Origin: Methanobacteriota archaeon
Lineage (GTDB): Archaea > Thermoplasmatota > Thermoplasmata > RBG-16-68-12
Direction: 5' to 3'
Length of the DNA stretch: 15,446 bases
Assembly (NCBI GenBank): GCA_005878415.1
Contig: VBMM01000027.1
Span: 1 to 15,446, forward strand
Under the pieces are notes generated by a model. That model was not told the DNA's origin and made no database searches. It saw nothing but the letters and a program-made list of their open reading frames with translations. Of this stretch, positions 6,901 through 13,260 are shown in pieces (position 1 is the stretch's first letter; every line of letters starts with the position of its first letter). The position numbers and the translations under genes were made by a program.

Positions 6901-8355
6901 TTGCCTTCCCAAAAGTTCAGCCGGAAGTATCTGACGCGGCACAAGCGGAGCGCCCAGCTGTGGCGCCGCGCGAGCCGGCTGACCCCGGGGGGGGTCGAGA
7001 GCAACGTCCGGTTCTTCAAGCCGCATCCCTTCCTCGCCGACTACGGCGACGGCGGCTACATCTACGACGTCGACGGCAACAAGATCCTCGACTTCATGAT
7101 GGGCTTCGGCGGCCTTCTCCTCGGCCACAACAACCGGGACATCGCGCTCGAGGTGATCAAGCAGCTCGAGTCCGGGTCGATGCTCGGGGTCACGAGCGAG
7201 CTATTCGTCGACTACCTCGAGGCGGTCCAGAAGGCGGTGCCGTCGATGAAGAAGCTCCGGCTCGCGAACAGCGGCACCGAGGCGACGATGCATGCCCTGC
7301 GGACGGCACGGGCGTACACGGGCCGTGACAAGATCGCGAAGGCCGAAGGGGCGTACCACGGCGCCCACGATTACGTCCTCCAGAGTCTCGACATGGACAG
7401 CCGGACGGCCCGCCGGATGAACGGGTACAAGCCCGTCCCCTACGGCCGAGGCATCCCGAAGGCGGTCTCGGACACGGTCGTCATCTACCCGTACAACGAC
7501 ATCGAGGGGACCGCCGCGGTCCTCGAGGAGAACGAGGACGAGGTCGGGGCGCTAATCGTCGAACCGGTCCTGTGCGGGCCCGGCGTGATCGTGCCGAAAG
7601 GGAACTACCTCAAGCGTCTGCGGCAGCTCACCCGCAAGAAGCGCATCGTGCTGATCTTCGACGAGGTCCTGACGGGCTTCCGCCTCGCCTACGGCGGCGC
7701 CCAGGAGTACTACGACGTCCGCCCGGACATGACGACGTTCGGCAAGATCGCCGGGGGCGGCTTCCAGCTGGCGGGGTTCGGCGGCGAAGCGCAGATCATG
7801 GACGTCCTCGAGCCGGGTCGCGGCTGGAAGTACGCGACGTTCCACGCCGGCACCTACAACGGGCATCCGATCAGCGTGGCGGCCGGGCTGAAATGCCTGC
7901 AGATCCTCGGCGAGCATCCGGAGTACTACGACCACGTCAACGGCCTCGGCCGGCAGCTCTTCTCGGGCCTCCAGGACCTCGCGGACGACCGACGCCTCCC
8001 GGCGTGGGTCGAGTACGTCGGGTCGATCGGGAACGTCTACTTCACGACGAAGGACGAAATCCGAAACTTCCGCGACACGCTGAGCGCGAACACCCGGCGG
8101 TGGTGGAACTGGTTCATCCACTGCCTCGGGAACAACGTGCTTTTCGGCATCCCGAACACGGGGGAGCGGGCGTTCCTCTGCACGGAGCACACGGAGGAGG
8201 ACATCGAATGGGCGCTCGAGGTCGCGGACAACGCGTTCGCCGCAATCGCAAAGGAGGCAGGGCGCCATCGGGAGAAAACCCCGACGGTCCAACTCCAAGC
8301 CGTCGGCGAACAGACGGCGCTCTACGGGGAGGCGCAGCCTCCTCCGAGCGTCTGA
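6901..8355 (+). CDS. Class III (HemL-like) PLP-dependent aminotransferase
   Basis: A 484-residue fold-type I PLP enzyme, closest by eye to glutamate-1-semialdehyde aminomutases and related class III transaminases. Motifs are NSGTEATMHALRTAR (123-137, cofactor phosphate), YHG (152-154, ring stacking), EPV (221-223), FDEVLTGFR (253-261, Asp 254 to the pyridine nitrogen), Lys 282 in TTFGKIAGGGF (Schiff base) and GTYNGHP (317-323). A tail of about 30 residues after 450 is extra and Pro/Gln-rich. I start it at TTG 6901 because of the strong ribosome binding site; the upstream in-frame ATG 6739 would add 54 unrelated-looking residues. No heme genes are nearby. The aldehyde dehydrogenase and polyamine transporter next to it suggest an omega-amino substrate such as putrescine, GABA or beta-alanine. 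The family is sure; the reaction is inferred, and a true HemL role is not excluded. Confidence 0.88.
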   Translation: MPSQKFSRKYLTRHKRSAQLWRRASRLTPGGVESNVRFFKPHPFLADYGDGGYIYDVDGNKILDFMMGFGGLLLGHNNRDIALEVIKQLESGSMLGVTSELFVDYLEAVQKAVPSMKKLRLANSGTEATMHALRTARAYTGRDKIAKAEGAYHGAHDYVLQSLDMDSRTARRMNGYKPVPYGRGIPKAVSDTVVIYPYNDIEGTAAVLEENEDEVGALIVEPVLCGPGVIVPKGNYLKRLRQLTRKKRIVLIFDEVLTGFRLAYGGAQEYYDVRPDMTTFGKIAGGGFQLAGFGGEAQIMDVLEPGRGWKYATFHAGTYNGHPISVAAGLKCLQILGEHPEYYDHVNGLGRQLFSGLQDLADDRRLPAWVEYVGSIGNVYFTTKDEIRNFRDTLSANTRRWWNWFIHCLGNNVLFGIPNTGERAFLCTEHTEEDIEWALEVADNAFAAIAKEAGRHREKTPTVQLQAVGEQTALYGEAQPPPSV

Positions 8356-8380
8356 TCGGCTCTCGTCCAGGTCCGGGGGA

Positions 8381-8421
8381 AAGTATATTCGCGCGCCGGC
8401 GGGTCCCGCTTCGGCGGGAGG
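8381..8421 (+). promoter_or_regulatory. TATA box and ribosome binding site of the aldehyde dehydrogenase gene
   Basis: AAGTATATTC (8381-8390) stands out in GC-rich DNA 26 bases after the aminotransferase stop. It predicts a transcription start near 8412, just before GGGAGG (8416-8421), which lies 7 bases before ATG 8429. The gene can therefore be transcribed on its own, though read-through from the aminotransferase is also likely. Confidence 0.55.
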
Positions 8422-8428
8422 ATCGCAG

Positions 8429-9910
8429 ATGGCGAAGGGGACGAAATCGGCGGCGAAGCGCGCCTTCAAGATGTACATCGACGGGAAATGGGTCGACTCC
8501 GAGGATGGCGGCACGTTCGACGTCGTGAGCCCCGCCTCCGGCCAGGTCTTGGGCTCCTTCCCGAAAGGCACCGCGGACGACGCGAAAGCTGCCGTCGAGG
8601 CTGCGGTCCGAGCCCAAGACGCCGCACGCACGATGCCGATCAAGGAACGCGCCCGGCTCGGGGTTCGAATCGCCGAGGAAATCCACCGGAACATCAAGGA
8701 GTACGCGGTCGACTGTTCCCTCGAGCACGGGAAGCCGCTCCGCGAATCCATCGCCGAGGTCGAGGATGCGATTCCGAACATCCAGTGGCAGGTCGAGGAC
8801 CTGAAGCGATGGGACTCCCCGGCGCAGGAAGGGTTCTCGAAGGAGAACGTCCTCTACATGTCGCTCCACGAACCCCTCGGGACCGTCGTGACGATCACCC
8901 CGTGGAATTTTCCGTGGGTCCTTCCCGCCGAATTTGTCGTGCAGGCGATGCTCGCGGGGAACTCCGTCGTCTTCAAGCCGGCGAGCAACACACCGATCAG
9001 CGCAGTCCACCTCATGGAATGCATCGACAAGGCCCGGGTCCCTCCAGGAATCATCAACATGGTCACGGGGCCGGGCGGCGAGGTCGGCACGACCCTGGTG
9101 GAGCATCCGCTCGTCGACGGGATCGGATTCACGGGCGAGACGACGACGGGCCTCGACATCGCGAAGCGCGCAGGATTGAAGAAGCTCACCCTGGAACTCG
9201 GAGGCCTCGGCCCGCTCATCATCATGGACGACGCGAAGGTCGAGCCCGCGGTCGAGGACATCGCGTTCGGTTGCTTCACGACGACAGGCCATTGTTGCGT
9301 GGCGAACGAACGAATCTTCGTCCACGAGGAGATCCACGACAAGGTCGTGAAGGCCCTCGTCGACCGCGTGAAGAAGATGCGGGTCGGATTTCCGCTCGAC
9401 GCGGAGACCGACATGGGACCGATCAACAACCGATCCACGTTGCTAAAAGTCGAACGGCACGTGGCGGACGCCGTCAAGCGCGGTGCGAAGGTCGTCGCCG
9501 GCGGCAAGCGGGTCCCCGGGATGCCCACGGACCTGTACTACTATCCGACCGTCGTGGACGACGTCCCACCCGAGGCGTTGTTCAACACGGCGGAGACGTT
9601 CGGGCCGACCGCGCCGATCTTGCGGTTCTCCGACCTCGACGAGGCAATCGAAATGGCGAACGCGCCGCGGTACGGGCTGAGCATGGCGATCCACACCGCG
9701 AATCTCCGGGTCGCGATGGAGGCGGCCAAGCGACTCAAGGCGGGCCAGATCTGCATCAACGAACCGGTCTACTCTTGGGACTACTTCAATCCGTGGGGCG
9801 GGTTCCGGAACAGTGGCCTGGGGCGTATCGCGGGGCGTTGGAGCCTCGATGCCTTCTCCGAATTGAAGACGGTCATGTTTAACGTGGGCCGCAGCCCGTG
9901 GCCGGATTGA
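8429..9910 (+). CDS. NAD(P)-dependent aldehyde dehydrogenase (succinate-semialdehyde/aminoaldehyde type)
   Basis: A 493-residue enzyme of the ALDH superfamily, full length. It has PWNFPW (Asn 160, oxyanion), KPASNTP (Lys 183, cofactor), FTGETTTG (234-241, Rossmann turn), ELGG (Glu 256, general base), the nucleophile Cys 290 in GHCCVA, and ETFGP (Glu 389, ribose). The 34-residue distance from Glu 256 to Cys 290 matches the family and identifies the second Cys as catalytic. It oxidises an aldehyde to the acid. Pairing with the upstream transaminase and the polyamine ABC transporter points to succinate semialdehyde, 4-aminobutyraldehyde or malonate semialdehyde, but the sequence alone does not choose. 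Odd points are ELGGLGP, where a polar residue usually follows ELGG, and His in place of Gln before the Cys. It converges on potA with 12 bases between stops. Confidence 0.92.
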   Translation: MAKGTKSAAKRAFKMYIDGKWVDSEDGGTFDVVSPASGQVLGSFPKGTADDAKAAVEAAVRAQDAARTMPIKERARLGVRIAEEIHRNIKEYAVDCSLEHGKPLRESIAEVEDAIPNIQWQVEDLKRWDSPAQEGFSKENVLYMSLHEPLGTVVTITPWNFPWVLPAEFVVQAMLAGNSVVFKPASNTPISAVHLMECIDKARVPPGIINMVTGPGGEVGTTLVEHPLVDGIGFTGETTTGLDIAKRAGLKKLTLELGGLGPLIIMDDAKVEPAVEDIAFGCFTTTGHCCVANERIFVHEEIHDKVVKALVDRVKKMRVGFPLDAETDMGPINNRSTLLKVERHVADAVKRGAKVVAGGKRVPGMPTDLYYYPTVVDDVPPEALFNTAETFGPTAPILRFSDLDEAIEMANAPRYGLSMAIHTANLRVAMEAAKRLKAGQICINEPVYSWDYFNPWGGFRNSGLGRIAGRWSLDAFSELKTVMFNVGRSPWPD

Positions 9911-9922
9911 ACAGGATCACGT

Positions 9923-11020
9923 CTAGGCGCGAACGACGGTCGAGTTGGCAGGATCCCATCCGACACGAACGCGGGTGCCAATCGGCACCGAATCGCCGAT
10001 GTTCGTGATCTGCACGTTTGCGACAATCCGTCCGCCCTGATCGAGCTGAATTGTCAGGCGACTCGCCAAGCCGATATATACCTCATCCACCACGGTGCCC
10101 TCGAAGTGATTCGCACAGTTGTCCGCGTCAGCGCCGATCCGGATTTTCTCAGGGCGGACCGAGACGACGACGGACTGTCCGGCGACTAGAGAATCTCCGG
10201 GGACACGGAACTGAAGCAGGCCTTTCTCCTTCGTCTCGTAGGTCACGATCGCCTCCGCGTCCGCGACGGTCTGCACAACGCCACGCAGGATGTTCGCTTC
10301 GCCGATGAAACCCGCGACGAACTTTGTCGCTGGATGTTCGTAAATTTCCTTCGAGTCCCCCATCTGCTCGACGCTGCCCTTGTTGATCACGCCGATCGCG
10401 TTCGACATCGTCAGGGCTTCTTCTTGGTCGTGGGTCACGAAGATGAATGTGAGTCCGAGCCGACGTTGGAGCTTCTTCGTCTCGACTTGCATTTGTTTCC
10501 GCAGCTTGAGGTCGAGAGCCCCGAACGGCTCGTCGAGCAGCAGGACTCGCGGCTCCGTGACGAGAGCCCGCGCAAGAGCGACGCGCTGGCGTTCCCCGCC
10601 ACTGAGCTGGGTGATTTTCCGTCCGCCGTACTTGCGGTGCGGGAGTTCGACCAAGTCGAGCGCTTCGTTCACCCGCTTCGTTATCTGATCCTTCGGCCAC
10701 TTGCGCATCCGCAAACCGAATCCGATGTTGCCCGCGACGTTCAGGTGGGGAAACAGCGCGAGGCTCTGGAACACCATGCTCGTGTCTCGTTCGTAGGGCG
10801 GCAACTCTGTGACTTCCCGCCCGCCGATGAAGACGCGGCCCTTCGTCGGCTTCTCCAGCCCGCCGATCATCCGAAGGATTGTGGACTTCCCGCTCCCTGA
10901 CGGTCCGAGGAGCGTGAAGAAGGATCCTTTCTCGATGCCGAACGATACATCGTTCACGGCGGTCACGGTCTCGTCGAAGACCTTCGTGAGACCCCGCACC
11001 TCGACGTCGTACTCGGGCAG
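9923..11020 (-). CDS. potA: Polyamine-type ABC transporter ATPase (PotA)
   Basis: The cytosolic ATPase of the importer. Counting from CTG 11020 (365 aa): Walker A GPSGSGKST (39-47), Q-loop VFQSLALFPH (about 83-92), signature LSGGERQR (139-146), Walker B LLLDEP (160-165), D-loop GALD (167-170) and H-loop THD (196-198). A C-terminal TOBE-type domain with SVRPEKIRIG (about 287-296) is typical of spermidine/putrescine and related importers. The only standard start in this region is GTG 10999 (358 aa), but it would cut the first beta strand (VEVRGLTKVF) and has no well-placed ribosome site. GGAGG at 11028-11032 is 7 bases before CTG 11020, so I place the start there. ATG 11025 is out of frame. The gene follows the fused permease gene by 41 bases and is co-transcribed with it. 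Confidence 0.9.
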   Translation of the reverse strand: MPEYDVEVRGLTKVFDETVTAVNDVSFGIEKGSFFTLLGPSGSGKSTILRMIGGLEKPTKGRVFIGGREVTELPPYERDTSMVFQSLALFPHLNVAGNIGFGLRMRKWPKDQITKRVNEALDLVELPHRKYGGRKITQLSGGERQRVALARALVTEPRVLLLDEPFGALDLKLRKQMQVETKKLQRRLGLTFIFVTHDQEEALTMSNAIGVINKGSVEQMGDSKEIYEHPATKFVAGFIGEANILRGVVQTVADAEAIVTYETKEKGLLQFRVPGDSLVAGQSVVVSVRPEKIRIGADADNCANHFEGTVVDEVYIGLASRLTIQLDQGGRIVANVQITNIGDSVPIGTRVRVGWDPANSTVVRA

Positions 11021-11061
11021 GTCATTCCCTCCGGAAAACTCGGCTCTGCGGGTCCATGCGA

Positions 11062-12981
11062 TCAGATCCTGAAGAGTTGACCGCCTTTCTTTCCGATCTT
11101 GGTGGTGATCGCGACAAAGGCGAGGGACAGGACCAGCACGATCGTTGAGGCCGCGTTGACTCGTGGACTAATCGTCTTCTTCGCGATGAGCCCGTAAATG
11201 AAGATCGGAACGGTGATGACATCTTGACCGTAGAGGAACAGGGTGACCGGGAGTTCATCGAATGAGAACGTGAATCCCAAGAGAATGGCCGAGATGATGC
11301 CGGGCATGATGTTCGGGACTGTGACACGGAGAAATGTCGTGATCTCGTCGGCCCCGAGGTTCATCGCGGCTTCATTCAGGCTCCAGTCATACTCCCGGAA
11401 ACTGATGAGGAGGACGAGCGTCGCGAGCGGAATGTTGAATGTCGTGTGACCAACGACCACGGACCATAGCCCGTAGTCCCAGTGCCAAGCGTCTCCGAAG
11501 CCGTACCCGAGGGACAAAGGCGCGAGAAGATAGTAGTTGAGGAACCGGATCAGGATCGCGAGGGACACACCCAAGATGAGACTGGGAATCACGAGTCCCA
11601 GATACATGGCGGTACGGAGGGGCCCCCGCCCTCGGAATCGGTAGCGCGTGATCGCGTACGCCGCGAACATGCCGATTCCCGTCGCGAGGACGGACGACAT
11701 GAACGCGATCAAGAAACTGTACTTGATGGAATTCAACGCCTGGTCGTCTTGGAAGAGCCCATCGCGCGATCCGCTGCCGATCCAGAAGTCAAGGGAGAGA
11801 CCGTGAAGGTGATTCAGATCGTCGGCACTGTTGAACGAGAAGACCGCGACGATGATCAGGGGTACGAAGAACATGAGGAGCACCAAAGCCGTGACGCCCC
11901 CAAGGATCCATTTGCCTCCTTTCTCCGCAATCTTATCCAGCGCCTTTTCCCACGCGGCTTTCCGGATCGGTCCCTCCGAGACCCCGCCGAGGAAGTGACC
12001 TTCCGAGATCGTTGCCCCCCCGTCCGGCATTCCCGCGGGGACCGGCCCGCTCTCGCGGCCCTTCCCGATTTTTAGGATTTGCTTGAGCCAGTTCCAGAGA
12101 GGGACGATAATTCTCGACCTGACTTCGGTCTGCCCCTCTTCTTCGAGCTCTGCGTACTTGCGGTAAACGCTGATGAGAAGGACCGTCACGAAAATCAGAA
12201 ACAGCGCCGATGCCGAGGCTTGCGGCAGCCCCACGGCCAAGTTGAACTCGTCTTGGATGTAGTTCCCAATCAGCTGCCAGTTCTGACCGCCCACCATGGA
12301 CGGCTCAATGAATGCGCCGACGGACGTGATGAACGTCAGGATCGAACCGACGATCATCGCGGGATATGTCAGCGGGAGGGTCACGTACAGGAAGGCCCGC
12401 CAACGACTCGCGCCGAGATCATAGGCCGCTTCGAGCAGCTGAGGGTCCACTTTCGAAAGCGAAGCGTAGAGCGGCAAGACCATGAAAGGTAGCCAGACGT
12501 ACATGAGGGTGAAGACGAGCATCTGGGCCGTGCCGATCTCGAAGATCGAGAGGATGGCGCTACTGAGGAACCCAAGGCCCGCGCCGCGCAGTCCGTCGTG
12601 GATGAACGACTCACTATTGGTGAAGGGGAAAACTGCGTAGATCCGGACGATGAAACTCACCCAAAACGGAACGACCACGAGCCCCATCAAGACGCCCCGC
12701 CATCGCTCCTTGGCAATCCGGGCGATGTAATACGCCATGATGTATCCGAAAAACAAGGCCACGAGCGTCGTCGCGAGGGCGACTCCGAATGTCCGTGCGA
12801 GGAGGGGAATGACGATCGCACCGCGACCGAGCGAAATCGCGTACAGATAATTGCCTGGATCCATCGGCCAGAGTTGCAGCGTGTACGATTCGCTGTAGTA
12901 CCCGAACCCATAAATGAAAACGAAGACGAGAGGGATTACCAAGAACAGGAAAATCCAGGCGACCGGGAGAAAGAGGGTCAA
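11062..12981 (-). CDS. potB/potC: Fused PotB-PotC polyamine ABC transporter permease
   Basis: One 639-residue frame holds both membrane halves of the importer. Domain 1 (about 1-275) has some six hydrophobic segments and the EAA loop EAAYDLGASRWRAFLYVTLP (184-203). Domain 2 (about 355-630) repeats this with EAAMNLGADEITTFLRVTVP (537-556). The EAA loops dock onto PotA. A linker of roughly 80 residues (275-355), charged and partly helical (AAWEKALDKIAEKGGK), joins them. Most bacteria encode PotB and PotC as separate proteins of about 285 and 264 residues. The start is uncertain. TTG 12981 lacks a Shine-Dalgarno site, and the open frame continues upstream to TAG 13096-13098 with a plausible basic N-terminus (RNWLRTLARLTRG). 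GGGGAGG (13100-13106) lies 7 bases before an in-frame ACG at 13092, which could add 37 residues. Substrate is polyamine by association with PotD. Confidence 0.9.
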   Translation of the reverse strand: MTLFLPVAWIFLFLVIPLVFVFIYGFGYYSESYTLQLWPMDPGNYLYAISLGRGAIVIPLLARTFGVALATTLVALFFGYIMAYYIARIAKERWRGVLMGLVVVPFWVSFIVRIYAVFPFTNSESFIHDGLRGAGLGFLSSAILSIFEIGTAQMLVFTLMYVWLPFMVLPLYASLSKVDPQLLEAAYDLGASRWRAFLYVTLPLTYPAMIVGSILTFITSVGAFIEPSMVGGQNWQLIGNYIQDEFNLAVGLPQASASALFLIFVTVLLISVYRKYAELEEEGQTEVRSRIIVPLWNWLKQILKIGKGRESGPVPAGMPDGGATISEGHFLGGVSEGPIRKAAWEKALDKIAEKGGKWILGGVTALVLLMFFVPLIIVAVFSFNSADDLNHLHGLSLDFWIGSGSRDGLFQDDQALNSIKYSFLIAFMSSVLATGIGMFAAYAITRYRFRGRGPLRTAMYLGLVIPSLILGVSLAILIRFLNYYLLAPLSLGYGFGDAWHWDYGLWSVVVGHTTFNIPLATLVLLISFREYDWSLNEAAMNLGADEITTFLRVTVPNIMPGIISAILLGFTFSFDELPVTLFLYGQDVITVPIFIYGLIAKKTISPRVNAASTIVLVLSLAFVAITTKIGKKGGQLFRI

Positions 12982-13089
12982 GTAGAGCCGAAGGTTCCCG
13001 GTACCGCGCGTGAGCCGGGCCAGCGTCCGAAGCCAGTTGCGCTGGGGCGACCGGGCGAGGTTCGGCGAGCGGGCAGTGTCCGCTTGGGG

Positions 13090-13109
13090 CGTCCCCTATC
13101 CTCCCCTAT
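13090..13109 (-). repeat. Tandem 10-base repeat containing the permease ribosome binding site
   Basis: On the minus strand ATAGGGGAGG is followed at once by ATAGGGGACG, nine of ten bases identical. It falls at the predicted 5' end of the permease mRNA. The first copy supplies a strong Shine-Dalgarno match, and the second ends in the ACG that is in frame with the permease. Confidence 0.6.
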
Positions 13110-13144
13110 GGATGGGGAAGGAAAGGTTGCTGTATAACGGTTTC

Positions 13145-13170
13145 TTTCGATGAGTGACGATTTCGATGAG
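13145..13170 (+). repeat. Direct repeat TTTCGATGAG, centred between the divergent pot promoters
   Basis: Two perfect 10-base copies lie at 13145-13154 and 13161-13170, 16 bases apart start to start. They are 8 bases from the permease TATA box on one side and 18 bases from the potD TATA box on the other, a good position for a regulator acting on both transcripts. Confidence 0.6.
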
Positions 13171-13187
13171 GCCGACAGAACGAATCC

Positions 13188-13253
13188 TTATATCAGTTGG
13201 CGGGCCTCTCGAACCTCAAGGATCGCGGCGCGGCCGCGAGCTGAAGCGCGGAG
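13188..13253 (+). promoter_or_regulatory. potD TATA box and ribosome binding site
   Basis: TTATATCA (13188-13195) predicts transcription from about 13217, a leader of some 44 bases. GCGGAG (13248-13253) lies 7 bases before ATG 13261, supporting that start over the in-frame ATG at 13150. Confidence 0.5.
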
Positions 13254-13260
13254 ATTCTGC

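Larger units (their letters stand above)
12982..13260. promoter_or_regulatory. Divergent control region between the pot permease and potD
   Basis: This 279-base region carries two outward promoters. The minus-strand box TTATACA (13131-13137) would start the permease-potA transcript near 13108. The plus-strand box TTATATCA (13188-13195) would start the potD transcript near 13217. Between them is a perfect direct repeat of TTTCGATGAG. A tandem 10-base repeat lies at the expected 5' end of the permease mRNA. The part 12982-13092 is open in frame with the permease and may be its true N-terminus. Confidence 0.55.

Noticed and set aside
6812..6934. 40-codon leader frame overlapping the aminotransferase start
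   Set aside because: It lies downstream of the predicted transcription start, but has no ribosome site and an Arg/Pro-rich random-looking sequence; nothing supports translation.
7552..9337. Two overlapping minus-strand frames antisense to the aminotransferase and aldehyde dehydrogenase
   Set aside because: No recognisable protein features and fully covered by two certain genes on the other strand.
9911..9922. Possible terminator between the convergent dehydrogenase and potA genes
   Set aside because: Only 12 bases separate the stops, with no T-run or hairpin.
11024..11057. 11-codon minus-strand frame ending in ATGA just before potA
   Set aside because: Too short and without a ribosome site. 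The overlapping ATG is out of frame with potA, so it is probably chance.
13150..13260. Extension of potD to ATG 13150
   Set aside because: It would put 37 hydrophilic residues before the Tat signal, it spans the potD TATA box and one copy of the direct repeat, and ATG 13261 has its own ribosome site.
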